64,000 nt of DNA from Halotalea alkalilenta DSM 17697 (lineage in GTDB: Bacteria > Pseudomonadota > Gammaproteobacteria > Pseudomonadales > Halomonadaceae), in NCBI RefSeq assembly GCF_000621205.1, contig NZ_KK211233.1, positions 1 through 64,000 of the forward strand, given 5' to 3'. Below, piece after piece: positions 16,088 through 26,495 of this stretch. Numbering within the stretch: the first letter of the stretch is position 1; each line of letters starts with the position of its first letter. The notes beneath the pieces are model-generated. The model was not told where the DNA came from. It did no database searches and saw nothing but the letters and a program-made list of their open reading frames with translations. A program made the translations under genes and the position numbers.

Positions 16088-16557
16088 ATCGAGCGCCCGC
16101 CAGCATCTGGCGCAACCCGATCCATTTCCTGGCCTTCGGGCTTGGCAGCGGCGCCGCTCCCTTCGCGCCGGGCACCTTCGGCACACTGGCGGCGATCCCC
16201 TTCTTCTGGCTGCTCTCCTGGCTTCCGCTCTCGCTCTATCTGCTGGTGGTGCTGGTCGCCACGGCGGTCGGTATCTGGCTTTGTGGCCGCACCTCCCGCG
16301 ACCTCGGCGTGCATGATCATTCCGGCATCGTGTGGGATGAATTCGTCGGCTACTGGATCACCATGGCCGCGGTGCCATTCTCCTGGGAGGCGGCGCTGTG
16401 GGGCTTCGTCGCCTTTCGCATATTCGATGTGATCAAGCCTTGGCCGATCCGTACCATCGACCGACGCGTCGCCGGCGGCTTCGGCATCATGCTCGACGAC
16501 ATCGTCGCCGGTATCTACGCCTGGAGCATCATCCATCTTTGGCTGTGGCTCTACTGA
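16084..16557 (+). CDS. pgpA: Phosphatidylglycerophosphatase A
   Basis: Inner-membrane enzyme that removes phosphate from phosphatidylglycerophosphate to give phosphatidylglycerol. The N-terminal LAFGLGSGAAPFAPGTFGTL and the acidic motif IVWDEFVGYWITM are the family signature; RIFDVIKPWPIRTIDR and IMLDDIVAGIYAW complete it. About four membrane segments are predicted. At 157 residues it has the normal length. The start lies within the end of thiL (ATGA), so expression is coupled. A GC-rich hairpin follows. Confidence 0.95.
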   Translation: MNRAPASIWRNPIHFLAFGLGSGAAPFAPGTFGTLAAIPFFWLLSWLPLSLYLLVVLVATAVGIWLCGRTSRDLGVHDHSGIVWDEFVGYWITMAAVPFSWEAALWGFVAFRIFDVIKPWPIRTIDRRVAGGFGIMLDDIVAGIYAWSIIHLWLWLY

Positions 16558-16622
16558 GCCTGCCGGGCGTGTCGCAAATCGCGGATTTCCTTCAGTTTCG
16601 ATCGATCATCACCCATGCGCAG

Positions 16623-16667
16623 CCGCCGCCGGCGTGCCATCATGTCTGTGGTGTGCGCCGGCGGCGG
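16623..16667 (+). terminator. GC-rich 12-bp hairpin after pgpA
   Basis: CCGCCGCCGGCG (16623-16634) and CGCCGGCGGCGG (16656-16667) are perfect complements around a 21-base loop. No T-run follows, so this could be a Rho-assisted or imperfect terminator for the nrdR-pgpA cluster. Confidence 0.5.
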
Positions 16668-16753
16668 GATGTGTCGACGGAGATCGGCGGCGGTGCGTCT
16701 TCGACGCCCGGGCGAGTGACATGGAGAGGGTGCGACAGATGAGAAGAGGGGCG

Positions 16754-18031
16754 ATGAAAAAGGGGTTGGTCGGTGCCGGCGCGGTGCTGCTGGTGGTCGT
16801 GGTGATCGGCTATCTGGCCGGCATCGTCTATAGCCGCCACCTCTTCATGGAACGTCTCGACGAGACGCTGGTGAAGATCAGCGTGGAGAGCGGGATCGCG
16901 GTTTCCAAGCAGCAGGTCTCGTCAGGATTCTTCTCCACCAGCATGAGGCTGGTCGCGCACCTCGATCGTTTCGACGCCGGTGGCGAGCGAAGCGAACTGG
17001 TGGTTCCGCTCACCGCCCGTCACGGTATTTTCTCCACCAGTCTCGATGGACAGCTCGACCTCGAGCACGTCGCCGGCGATACGCGGGAGGCGCTGTTCGC
17101 CGACCTGCTCTCGCCTGGTCGATCGGCCGAGTTCACCGCCAGCGTCAGCCACCTGAGCGAGCGTCTCAAGTCGGAGCTGCGCCTGCCGCAGATCGATCGT
17201 GCGGGCGACGAGCGCCTGCCGGCGATGACGCTGCATGCCGGTGTGCTCCGGCTGAATGGGGTCGAGGGAGACTTCGATCTCAGCGGCGAGTGGCAGTCGG
17301 CCAGCTTCATCACTCCGGACGCCCAGCTGCAATTCGGTCCGCTGCGGTTCGTGAGTCGCTATGCGGGCGAAGAGGACAACTTCCACCAGGGCGATGAGCT
17401 GACCCTCGATCGCGTACAGTTCCAGGGTGCCCGCTCGCTACCGGTGACGCTGGAGCGCATCGACTATCACGGCCAGACCTCCTTCGCCGCCGATAATCTG
17501 CGCTATACCCTGGCGCTCGCGGTGGGGGACGCCAGCGTCTACCAGCAGCGCCTGGGCAGTGCGCGGCTTTCGGCGACGCTCGATAATCTCGATGGTGCCG
17601 CCTCGCAGCGGCTTCTGAAGGGGCTCGAACAGGGGCTCTCTTCGCGCCGCTCGGCGGCTGAACCGATCACCGACTGGACCGCGCTGGTCGAACCGCATTG
17701 GAACGACCTGCTGACCGTGCTGGCAGGCTCCCCGCAGCTGACCGTGGATGAGCTCGAACTTGAGACCTCGATGCTCGAGAAGCCCATCCATGTCGAAGGC
17801 GCGCTGAACTTCGACGGCCGGGACATCATGGCACTCGAACCCGACGCGCTGCGCGCCGAAGATGGCTGGCGGCCGCTGCTGTCGAGGCTCTATGGCGATT
17901 TCGATCTCGACAACGCGCCCCCGTTGGTATCGCTGATCGCCGGCGTTGCTCCCGACCAGAGTTCGCTCAACATCACGCTCGACGATGGCACCCTGTCGAT
18001 CAACGAACAGCCCTGGTTCAAGCTCTTCTGA
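16754..18031 (+). CDS. DUF945 (YdgA-like) membrane-anchored protein
   Basis: The protein has one N-terminal membrane segment (VGAGAVLLVVVVIGYLAGIV) and then a long periplasmic part of beta-rich repeats, as in the YdgA/YihF (DUF945) family; its function is not established. The phrase SSGFFSTSMRLVAHLD and later HGIFSTSLDGQLDLE match the family's early region (xGxFxS patterns). I start at MKKGLVG, preceded by GAGGGG; in-frame ATGs at 16739 and 16721 are also possible, and upstream codons look non-native. It is followed by a perfect hairpin. No gene partner is apparent. Confidence 0.72.
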   Translation: MKKGLVGAGAVLLVVVVIGYLAGIVYSRHLFMERLDETLVKISVESGIAVSKQQVSSGFFSTSMRLVAHLDRFDAGGERSELVVPLTARHGIFSTSLDGQLDLEHVAGDTREALFADLLSPGRSAEFTASVSHLSERLKSELRLPQIDRAGDERLPAMTLHAGVLRLNGVEGDFDLSGEWQSASFITPDAQLQFGPLRFVSRYAGEEDNFHQGDELTLDRVQFQGARSLPVTLERIDYHGQTSFAADNLRYTLALAVGDASVYQQRLGSARLSATLDNLDGAASQRLLKGLEQGLSSRRSAAEPITDWTALVEPHWNDLLTVLAGSPQLTVDELELETSMLEKPIHVEGALNFDGRDIMALEPDALRAEDGWRPLLSRLYGDFDLDNAPPLVSLIAGVAPDQSSLNITLDDGTLSINEQPWFKLF

Positions 18032-18040
18032 GTTCCCGTC

Positions 18041-18084
18041 AGCACGAGCCGACCCATCGTCCCCGATGAGCGCCGGCTCGTGCT
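18041..18084 (+). terminator. Nested 11-bp hairpin after the DUF945 gene
   Basis: AGCACGAGCCG (18041-18051) pairs perfectly with CGGCTCGTGCT (18074-18084). The loop itself holds a smaller CATCG/CGATG hairpin (18055-18068). A terminator is the likely role, though no T-run follows. Confidence 0.6.
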
Positions 18085-18096
18085 ATCGCCCCCACC

Positions 18097-18124
18097 CTTG
18101 ATATGGGCGAGCTCCGCCCACATT
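18097..18124 (+). promoter_or_regulatory. Candidate sigma-32 promoter for the Lon-type protease
   Basis: CTTGATA (18097-18103), 13 bases, then CCCACATT (18117-18124) resembles the heat-shock consensus CTTGAAA-N13-17-CCCCATNT, with three or four mismatches. Start of transcription would lie about 80 bases before the ATG. Lon genes are commonly heat-shock controlled, which makes the match plausible but not proven. Confidence 0.45.
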
Positions 18125-18212
18125 GCACAGGCATCCCCATCAATCCTGTTCGCCGAGCACGTCAATCAGGCCGGCGATGTGACGGCCAGGCCGTCTGGAC
18201 AAGGAAGACGCC

Positions 18213-20693
18213 ATGAGCGAACGCAACGAACTGCGTTTGAGTGATGAAATCGAAGTCTCCCCTCAGACCGAAGCCCCAGAAGGTGTTCTCGAACTTTCCC
18301 TCGATGACGAAGCGAGCGTCGCTCAGCCAGGGCAGGGCAGCGCCTATGCGCAGGCAGGGCAGGCGATCGTTCCCGCTGGTGAGGTCCTGCCTGAGCGCAT
18401 CTATCTGCTGCCGATCAACAATCGACCGTTCTTTCCCGCCCAGGTGCAGCCGCTTTTGATCAATCGCCAGCGCTGGGAAGAGACCATGCAGCGGGTAGCC
18501 AATACCAGCCATCACTGTGTCGGGCTCGCCTTCGTCGGTGATATCGCCCGCGACGTGCCCGAGGACAGCGACTTCCCGCTGATCGGCACTGCGGTGAAGG
18601 TGCATCGCGCCCAATCCCAGGACGAACAGCTGCAGTTCATCGCCCAGGGCGTGCGGCGCTTCCGCATCGTCCGTTGGCTGTCGCGCAAGCCACCGTTTCT
18701 GGTCGAGGTCAGCTATCCGAAGGAGCCTGTCGATCGCGACGCGGACGAGACCCGTGCCTACGCGATGTCGGTGATCAATGGGATCAAGGAGCTGCTGCCG
18801 ATCAACCCGCTCTATGGCGAGGAGCTCAAGAACTATCTCAATCGCTTCAATCCCAATGATCCCGGCCCGCTGACCGACTTCGCCGCGGCGATCACTTCGG
18901 CCAAGGGCCCGGAGCTGCAGAAGGTACTCGAGACCCTGCCGGTGCTGCAGCGGATGCAGGCGGTGCTGCCACTGCTGCGCAAGGAGATCGAGGTCGCCCA
19001 GCTGCAGAGCGAGATCTCCGAGCAGGTCAATGCGCAGATGCACGAGCGCCAGCGGGAATTCTTCCTCCGCGAGCAGCTCAAGGTGATCCAGAAGGAACTG
19101 GGGATCTCGAAGGACGATCGCCAGAACGACGTCGAGACCTTCCGCGAGAGGCTCGAAGGCAAGTTGCTGCCGGCGCGCGTGCAGACCCGGATCGACGAAG
19201 AGCTCGACAAGCTGTCGGTGCTCGAAACGGGCTCGCCCGAGTACGGCACCACTCGCAACTATCTCGACTGGCTGACCGCGCTGCCGTGGGGCATCACCTC
19301 CACCGACCAGCTCGACCTCACCCACGCGCGTGGGGTGCTCGATCGCGATCACGATGGGCTCGACGACGTCAAGGAGCGGATCATCGAGTTTCTCGCCGAG
19401 GGCGCTTTCAAGGGCAGCGTCGGCGGTTCGATCCTGCTGCTGGTCGGTCCGCCAGGGGTCGGCAAGACGTCGATCGGCCGCTCGATCGCCGAGGCCCTGG
19501 GCCGCCGGTTCTATCGGTTCTCGGTCGGCGGGATGCGCGACGAAGCGGAGATCAAGGGCCATCGGCGCACCTACGTTGGCGCCATGCCGGGCAAACTGGT
19601 CCAGGCGCTCAAGGAGGTCGAAGTCGAGAATCCGGTGATCATGCTCGACGAGATCGACAAGCTGGGCCAGTCGTTCCAGGGAGATCCCGCCTCGGCGCTG
19701 CTTGAGGTGCTCGATCCCGAGCAGAACGTCGACTTCCTCGACCACTATCTCGATGTGCGCCTGGACCTTTCCAAGGTGCTGTTCGTCTGCACCGCCAACC
19801 AGCTCGACACCATCCCAGGTCCGCTGTACGACCGGATGGAATCGATCCGGCTCTCCGGCTACATCGCCGAGGAGAAGATGGCGATCGCCAAGCATCACCT
19901 CTGGCCCAAGCTGCTCAATCGCGACCGCATTCCGAAGAAGCGGATCACGCTCACCGACGCGGCGCTGCGTCAGGTGATCGAAGGCTATGCTCGCGAGTCG
20001 GGGGTTCGCCAGCTCGAAAAGCAGCTGCATCGCATCGTGCGCAAGTCGGCGGTCAAGCTGCTCGAGGGCGAAGACAACGTCAAGGTCTCGGTCAACAACC
20101 TGGAGCAGTTCCTCGGCGCGCCGCTGTTTCGTCGCGAGCGGGTGCTCAAGGGGATCGGCGTGGTCACGGGGCTGGCCTGGACCTCGATGGGCGGCGCCAC
20201 GCTGCCCATCGAGGCGACCCAGGTCCATGCCTTGACCCGTGGGCTCAAGCTGACCGGCAAGCTCGGCGAGGTGATGCAGGAGTCGGCCAACATCGCCTAT
20301 AGCTACGTGATCGCCAACCTCAAGGATTTCGGCGTCAGCCAGGATGCCTTCGACCAGTCGTTCATCCATCTCCACGTCCCCGAAGGCGCGACACCGAAGG
20401 ACGGGCCTTCAGCGGGGGTGACCATGGCTACCGCGCTGCTCTCGCTGGCCAAGCGCCGGGAGATCAAGCAGGGCCTGGCGATGACCGGCGAGCTGACGCT
20501 CACCGGGCAGGTGCTGCCAGTGGGTGGGATCCGCGAGAAGGTGATCGCCGCGCGGCGCAGCGAGATCTTCGAGCTGGTGCTGCCGAAGGCCAACCAGCGC
20601 GACTACGACGAGCTGCCCGACTATCTCAAGAAAGGGATGACGGTGCACTTCGCTGAGCGCTACCGCGACGTGGCCAAGGTCGTCTTCGTCTGA
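18213..20693 (+). CDS. lon: ATP-dependent Lon-type protease (AsrA-like second Lon)
   Basis: Cytoplasmic AAA+ serine protease of 826 residues. Domains in order: an acidic lead of about 55 residues, the substrate-binding LAN domain beginning LPERIYLLPINNRPFFPAQ, a coiled helical region (EQVNAQMHERQREFFLREQL), Walker A LLVGPPGVGKTSIGRSIAEA, Walker B MLDEIDK, and the peptidase domain with catalytic Ser in PKDGPSAGVTMA and Lys in VGGIREKVIAARR. The N-terminus differs from classical Lon (LPLRDVVVYP) and is like the second Lon of pseudomonads (AsrA), linked to heat and aminoglycoside stress. A classical lon next to clpX would be expected elsewhere in the genome. Confidence 0.93.
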   Translation: MSERNELRLSDEIEVSPQTEAPEGVLELSLDDEASVAQPGQGSAYAQAGQAIVPAGEVLPERIYLLPINNRPFFPAQVQPLLINRQRWEETMQRVANTSHHCVGLAFVGDIARDVPEDSDFPLIGTAVKVHRAQSQDEQLQFIAQGVRRFRIVRWLSRKPPFLVEVSYPKEPVDRDADETRAYAMSVINGIKELLPINPLYGEELKNYLNRFNPNDPGPLTDFAAAITSAKGPELQKVLETLPVLQRMQAVLPLLRKEIEVAQLQSEISEQVNAQMHERQREFFLREQLKVIQKELGISKDDRQNDVETFRERLEGKLLPARVQTRIDEELDKLSVLETGSPEYGTTRNYLDWLTALPWGITSTDQLDLTHARGVLDRDHDGLDDVKERIIEFLAEGAFKGSVGGSILLLVGPPGVGKTSIGRSIAEALGRRFYRFSVGGMRDEAEIKGHRRTYVGAMPGKLVQALKEVEVENPVIMLDEIDKLGQSFQGDPASALLEVLDPEQNVDFLDHYLDVRLDLSKVLFVCTANQLDTIPGPLYDRMESIRLSGYIAEEKMAIAKHHLWPKLLNRDRIPKKRITLTDAALRQVIEGYARESGVRQLEKQLHRIVRKSAVKLLEGEDNVKVSVNNLEQFLGAPLFRRERVLKGIGVVTGLAWTSMGGATLPIEATQVHALTRGLKLTGKLGEVMQESANIAYSYVIANLKDFGVSQDAFDQSFIHLHVPEGATPKDGPSAGVTMATALLSLAKRREIKQGLAMTGELTLTGQVLPVGGIREKVIAARRSEIFELVLPKANQRDYDELPDYLKKGMTVHFAERYRDVAKVVFV

Positions 20694-20712
20694 CCCTTGG
20701 GCGTCCCGCGAG

Positions 20713-20739
20713 CGGCCCGCTGGCGACAGCGGGCCGTTT
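20713..20739. terminator. Terminator between lon and the convergent GH15 gene
   Basis: CGGCCCGCT (20713-20721) pairs with AGCGGGCCG (20728-20736) around a 6-base loop, followed by TTT. Its place between convergent stops suggests that it serves both. Confidence 0.8.
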
Positions 20740-20744
20740 GCATT

Positions 20745-22520
20745 TCAGCCCGGGGTCTCAGCGCTGTGCAGGCGGAAGGCCGCGTTGATCAGTGCGACGT
20801 GGGAGTAGGCCTGAGGGAAGTTGCCGACTTGGCGTTGATGGCGGGTGTCGTACTCCTCGGCAAGCAGGCCAACGTCGTTGAGCAGCCCGACCAGACGCCG
20901 CATCAGGCCGCGGGCCAGCTCGAGTTCGCCGATCAGCGCATAGCACTCGACCAGCCAGAACGAGCAGGCGAGGAAGGTGCCTTCTTCGCCGGAAAGCCCA
21001 TCGACTCCCTCGCCGGTGTCGTAGCGCTGGAGCAGGCCGTCCTCCATCAGCCGCTCGGCGACCTTGTGGACGGTGGCGACCATGCGCGGATCGTCCGCTG
21101 GCAGGAAGCCCGAAAGCGGCAGCAGCAGGAGGGCGGCGTCCATCTCTTCGTGGCCGTAGCTTTGGACGAAGTATCGGCCCTCGGCATCGAGGCCATTGGC
21201 GCAGACGTCGGCATGGATCCGGTCGGCGATGCGCTGCCAGCGGCGCTGATGGCCGAGCAGAGAGCGCGGCAGCGGCGCCCGGCTGATGCGGTCGAAGGCC
21301 AGCCATGCCATCACCTTGGAGTGGACGAAGTGGCGACGCTCGGCGCGAATCTCCCAGATGCCGTCATCCGGCGCGCGCCATAGCGTCTCGAGGTAGTCCA
21401 TGAAGGCGACGATCTCGTGCTGGGTCTGCGGGATCATCTCGAGACCCTTGGGGTCGTCGGTGTCGAACGCGCCCACCAGCTCGCCCCAGATGTCGAGCTG
21501 GAACTGCTGGGCGGCGGCGTTGCCGATCCTTACCGGGTGGGCGCCCTCGTAGCCAGGCAGCCAATCGGCGATCCATTCGTCGAGCCGGCGCTCGCCGGCG
21601 AGCCCGTACATCACCTGGAGCTGGTGGGGCGCACCGGCCACCGCGCGGCGCACCCAGCCGCGCCACGCCACCGCTTCCTCCACGTAGCCGGCTTGGCGCA
21701 GCGCCGACAGAGTGAAGGAGGCGTCGCGGATCCAGCAGTAGCGGTAGTCCCAGTTGCGATGTCCACCCAGGGTCTCCGGCAGCGAGGTGGTCAGGGCTGC
21801 GGCGATGCCGCCGGTGGGGGTGAAGCTCAGGCCCTTGAGCGTGATCGCCGAGCGCAGCACCTGGTCGCTCCATTCTCCCGCCGGCCGGCAGTGGGAGGAC
21901 CAGTCGTGCCAGAAGGCTTCGGTGTGATCGAGGGCGGCATAGGCGTCGAAGTCGTCCGGTGCCTGCGCGTGGGCGGGACAGTGCTGGAGCACGAAGACCA
22001 GCCGCTCGCCGGCGCAGACGTCGAAGCGCTGGGCACCGTCGAGATGTTCGGCGAGGGTATGCGCTGGCGCGCGCAGCACCAGCTGGTGGGGCCCGGCGAT
22101 CAGCGCTGTGCGCTCGTCGTCGCGAGCCCGGATCCAGGGTATGGTGAGGCCATAGTCGAAACGTGCGCAGAGTTCGTGGCGAAGCCGCATCCGTCCCGAT
22201 ATCCCCTCGACCAGGCGCACCACGCAGCTGACCTGGTCATCACGCATCGGCATGAAGTCGATGATGCGAAGCTCGGCGTCGGCGGTGATGAAGTGGGTCT
22301 CGAGCACCAGGCCGCCATCGCGGTAGTGGCGCTGGCTGCGGTACTCGAGGTCCGGCGTCAGCGCCCAACGGCCGTGCTCGGGGCCGCCGAGCAGCGCGCA
22401 GAAGAAAGCGTCGGAGTCGAAGCGCGGCAGGCACAGCCAGTCGATCGAGCCGTCGGTGCCGACCAGCGCACCGCTGCGGCAGTCGCCGATCATCGCGTAG
22501 TCTTCGATGCGAAGGGGCAT
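20745..22520 (-). CDS. Glycoside hydrolase family 15 protein (glucoamylase/trehalase-like)
   Basis: A 591-residue cytoplasmic protein with the bacterial GH15 layout: an N-terminal beta domain (MIGDCRSGALVGTDGSIDWL, PRFDSDAFF) and a C-terminal (alpha/alpha)6 barrel. The barrel shows GGHRNWDYRYCWIRDASFTL, the family signature, and the catalytic acid region GIWEIRAERRHFVHSKVMAW; the second catalytic Glu is expected near SGEEGTFLACSFWLVE. Family members cleave alpha-glucosides, in several bacteria trehalose. The start has AGGAG seven bases ahead; an in-frame ATG lies nine codons upstream. It stands alone, so its substrate cannot be inferred from neighbours. Confidence 0.88.
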   Translation of the reverse strand: MPLRIEDYAMIGDCRSGALVGTDGSIDWLCLPRFDSDAFFCALLGGPEHGRWALTPDLEYRSQRHYRDGGLVLETHFITADAELRIIDFMPMRDDQVSCVVRLVEGISGRMRLRHELCARFDYGLTIPWIRARDDERTALIAGPHQLVLRAPAHTLAEHLDGAQRFDVCAGERLVFVLQHCPAHAQAPDDFDAYAALDHTEAFWHDWSSHCRPAGEWSDQVLRSAITLKGLSFTPTGGIAAALTTSLPETLGGHRNWDYRYCWIRDASFTLSALRQAGYVEEAVAWRGWVRRAVAGAPHQLQVMYGLAGERRLDEWIADWLPGYEGAHPVRIGNAAAQQFQLDIWGELVGAFDTDDPKGLEMIPQTQHEIVAFMDYLETLWRAPDDGIWEIRAERRHFVHSKVMAWLAFDRISRAPLPRSLLGHQRRWQRIADRIHADVCANGLDAEGRYFVQSYGHEEMDAALLLLPLSGFLPADDPRMVATVHKVAERLMEDGLLQRYDTGEGVDGLSGEEGTFLACSFWLVECYALIGELELARGLMRRLVGLLNDVGLLAEEYDTRHQRQVGNFPQAYSHVALINAAFRLHSAETPG

Positions 22521-22592
22521 GGCAGTCTCCTGTGTGGAAGCGGACATCCCCCAGACTAGACTAATGGTCAGCGACTTACGCCATCCTCGCGG

Positions 22593-23567
<975 letters not shown>

Positions 23568-23637
23568 TTAGAGTATCCTCACAAGCACGCGCGGTCCGAG
23601 GCGCGTCGCATTCGTCACCATCAACGATGGAGCGCAC

Positions 23638-24963
23638 ATGGATATCTCGATCGACCCCGTAGCGGCAGTCACCAACGACGACGTCAAACGCCTCGACCGC
23701 CAGGGTGTATTCCACTCGTGGTCGACCCAGGGCAGCCTCGATCCGCTGGTGATCAAGGGCGGCGCCGGCTGCAGGCTCTGGGACTTCGACGGTCGCGAGT
23801 ACCTCGATTTCTCGAGCCAGCTGGTCAACACCAACATCGGCCACCAGCATCCCAAGGTGATCGCGGCGATCAAGGCCCAGGCCGAAACGCTGACCACCAT
23901 CGCGCCAGCGCATGCCAACCTGGCGCGCGGTGAGGCGGCCGCTCGGATCCTGGCGCGCGCGCCGAAGGGCTTCGCCAAGGTGTTCTTCACCAACGCCGGC
24001 GCGGATGCCAACGAGAATGCGATCCGCATGGCGCGCGCCTTCACCCAGCGCGACAAGGTGCTGTCGGCCTACCGCTCCTATCATGGCAGCACCGGCTCGG
24101 CGATCGCCGCCACCGGCGACTTCCGCCGTGTGCCCAACGAGTTCGCCCGCGGCCATGTGCACTTCTTCAATCCCTTCCTCTATCGTACCGAGTTCTGGTC
24201 ACGCGACGAGGAGGAGGAGTGCGCCCGTGCGCTGCAGCATCTGCGCCGGGTGATCGAATGCGAAGGACCGGGCTCGATCGCCGCGATCCTGCTCGAGAGC
24301 ATCCCCGGCACCGCGGGCGTCCTGGTCCCGCCGCGCGGCTACCTGCAAGGCGTGCGCAAGCTCGCCGATGAATTCGGCATCGTGCTGATCCTGGATGAAG
24401 TGATGGCCGGGTTCGGGCGTACGGGCAAATGGCTGGCCCTCGAGCATTTCGACGTGGTTCCTGACCTGATCACCTTCGCCAAGGGGGTCAACTCAGGCTA
24501 TGTGCCCGCCGGTGGCGTGATGGTGTCGCAGCCGCTCAGCGACTATTTCGACGATCACTTCTTCTACGGCGGGCTGACCTACTCGGGCCATCCGCTGGCA
24601 ATGGCCGCGATCGTCGCTACCCTGGATGCGATGGACGAGGAGGGCGTGGTAGAGAACGCGGCCTCGATCGGGAGCCGGCTGCTGGGCCCGGGGATCGCAG
24701 CCTTGGCCGAGCGTCACGAAGTGATCGGTGAAGTGCGCGGGCTCGGCGTATTCCATGCCATCGAGCTGGTCTCCGACCGCCAGCGGCGCACTCCGCTCGG
24801 CGCGGAACAGATGGGCAGGCTCAAGCGTGCGATGGTGACCCGTGGCCTGCTGCCGTTCGTGGTCGAGAACCGCATCCATGTGGTGCCGCCCTGCATCGTC
24901 ACCCCGGCCGAGATCGAACAGGGGCTCGCCATCATCGACGAGGCGCTCTCCGAGCTGGCGTGA
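23638..24963 (+). CDS. Class III aminotransferase (omega-amino acid group)
   Basis: PLP enzyme of 441 residues that moves an amino group from a terminal amine (for example an omega-amino acid, taurine or diamine) to a keto acid. Features: FTNAGADANENAIRMAR (phosphate loop), SYHGSTGSAIAATGD, LILDEVMAGFGRTGKW with the PLP ring-N Asp, and TFAKGVNSGYVPAGG with the Schiff-base Lys. The pattern is close to taurine:pyruvate and omega-amino-acid:pyruvate enzymes. A MocR-type regulator gene is convergent, and a polar amino acid ABC transporter follows. These probably form one uptake and use pathway, but the substrate is open. The leader holds a CTGGACTTTA element at 23445. Confidence 0.85.
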   Translation: MDISIDPVAAVTNDDVKRLDRQGVFHSWSTQGSLDPLVIKGGAGCRLWDFDGREYLDFSSQLVNTNIGHQHPKVIAAIKAQAETLTTIAPAHANLARGEAAARILARAPKGFAKVFFTNAGADANENAIRMARAFTQRDKVLSAYRSYHGSTGSAIAATGDFRRVPNEFARGHVHFFNPFLYRTEFWSRDEEEECARALQHLRRVIECEGPGSIAAILLESIPGTAGVLVPPRGYLQGVRKLADEFGIVLILDEVMAGFGRTGKWLALEHFDVVPDLITFAKGVNSGYVPAGGVMVSQPLSDYFDDHFFYGGLTYSGHPLAMAAIVATLDAMDEEGVVENAASIGSRLLGPGIAALAERHEVIGEVRGLGVFHAIELVSDRQRRTPLGAEQMGRLKRAMVTRGLLPFVVENRIHVVPPCIVTPAEIEQGLAIIDEALSELA

Positions 24964-24978
24964 GTTCGGGCGGGTGAT

Positions 24979-26445
24979 TCACTCGCCGTTGAAGATCCGC
25001 GACAGCAGCTCGATCCCGGGCTCGATTCGCTCGACGTCGATCGCGTCGAAGCCCAGGCGCATGAAGTTGCGCGGCGGCACCTGATCGAAGAAGTGCTGGA
25101 AGCCCGGCTCGATCAGTATGCCGCTCTGCGATGCGCGCCACGCCAGGCGCTGGGTGTCGCAGGCCTCGGGCGTGGCGATCCAGAAGGCGCTGGCGTGGTC
25201 GCCGCTGATCCGCCGGCAGTCCGGCAGGTGGCGGCGCAGCGCCCCGTCGAGCAGTTCCCAGCGCTGGCGCGAGCTCTGCTGCTGCAGGCGCAGGGCGCGA
25301 TCGTAGTGGCCCTGGGCGAGGAACTGGGCGAGCTGGCGCTGCAGGCTCGATGGCGGGTGGCGGTACATCAGCCGGCGCAGCGCGCGCAGCTCGAAGATCA
25401 GCTCCGCGTCGGCGACCAGGTAGCCCAGGCGCAGGCCGGCGGAGAGCGATTTCGAGAAGCTGCTCAGGTAGATCACCCGATGGCCGCGCTGGTCGCTCTT
25501 CAGCGCTGGCAGTGCGTCGCGCTCGATATTGGTCTCGGCGTCGTAGTCGTCCTCGATCACGATCTGGTCGCGCTGCACCGCCTGGTCGAGCAGCGCCCTG
25601 CGCCGAGCGCGGCTCATCGGTACGCCGCTCGGCACTTGGTGGCTCGGGGTGACGTAGAGATAGTCGCAGTCGTGGGTCGCAGCTTCGAGGGTGAGTCCTT
25701 CGGCATCGACCGGGCAGCCCACCAGCTGCGCACCCTGCCGGGCGAAGACGCTGGCCGCTTCGCGGTAGCCGGGATTCTCCATCGCGACGCGGGTCGCGCC
25801 GGTGAACAGCAGCTGGGTGACCAGGAACAGCGCATTCTGCGAACCGAGGGTGATCAGGATCTCATCCGCATCGGCGAGGATGCCGCGCTTTGGCAGCACC
25901 CGGGTGCGCAGCTGCTCGATCAGCGCCGGGTCGTCCTGGTCGTAGCGATCGTTGAGCCACTGGCGGTCGCGGCGCTCCTCGAGCAGCTGCCGGCTGGCTT
26001 CGCGCCACTGGCCGAGCGGGAAGCGCTGGGCATCGCGCTGGCCGTAGATGAACGGGTAGCGATAGTCCATCCAGTTGCTCGGGCGCAGCACGCCTTCGAA
26101 ATGGCTGGGTCGATGAGAAAAGCGACGGTGCCAATTCGGTGCATGTTCGGGCTCGTCGAGCCGCGTCGATGATTCGCCGGCGAACGGCGGTGCATGGTAG
26201 GACTCATGGAGATAGTAGCCGCTGCGCGGCCGGCTGATCAGATAGCCGTCCTCGACCAGGCTTTCGTAGACCAGCGCCACGGTGTTGCGTGAGACCCCGA
26301 GCTGGTGGGACAACCGGCGACATGAGGGCAGCGCCTCGTTGACCGGCAGCGTGCCGGTGCAGATGGCATCGAGCAGCGCCTTGCGTATCTTCTCCTGTAG
26401 GCTGCCGCGCTGGTCCGTCTCCAGCTGGAAGTAGCGCTCTATCAT
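24979..26445 (-). CDS. MocR-type transcriptional regulator (GntR winged helix fused to aminotransferase-like domain)
   Basis: The N-terminal winged helix (residues 1-75) has SLQEKIRKALLDAICTG, then LPSCRRLSHQLGVSRNTVAL, then YLISRPRSGYYLHE, a GntR signature. After a linker comes a fold-type I aminotransferase-like domain with ILITLGSQNALFLVTQLL, VIEDDYDAETNIERDALPAL and the PLP-lysine region YLSSFSKSLSAGLRLGYLV. MocR proteins such as TauR, PdxR and EnuR sense an amino compound through PLP. Start at MIERYF with GGAG seven bases ahead; upstream codons look non-native. It sits between a class III aminotransferase gene and a divergent ABC transporter and probably controls both. Confidence 0.92.
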   Translation of the reverse strand: MIERYFQLETDQRGSLQEKIRKALLDAICTGTLPVNEALPSCRRLSHQLGVSRNTVALVYESLVEDGYLISRPRSGYYLHESYHAPPFAGESSTRLDEPEHAPNWHRRFSHRPSHFEGVLRPSNWMDYRYPFIYGQRDAQRFPLGQWREASRQLLEERRDRQWLNDRYDQDDPALIEQLRTRVLPKRGILADADEILITLGSQNALFLVTQLLFTGATRVAMENPGYREAASVFARQGAQLVGCPVDAEGLTLEAATHDCDYLYVTPSHQVPSGVPMSRARRRALLDQAVQRDQIVIEDDYDAETNIERDALPALKSDQRGHRVIYLSSFSKSLSAGLRLGYLVADAELIFELRALRRLMYRHPPSSLQRQLAQFLAQGHYDRALRLQQQSSRQRWELLDGALRRHLPDCRRISGDHASAFWIATPEACDTQRLAWRASQSGILIEPGFQHFFDQVPPRNFMRLGFDAIDVERIEPGIELLSRIFNGE

Positions 26446-26495
26446 CTCATGCTCCGTCGATTCCCCGCGTCTTTGGGTAGCAAGATTCGTGCCGT

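Noticed and set aside
18162-20375. Open frame of 737 codons on the minus strand
   Set aside because: It mirrors the Lon gene; no domain is recognisable in it.
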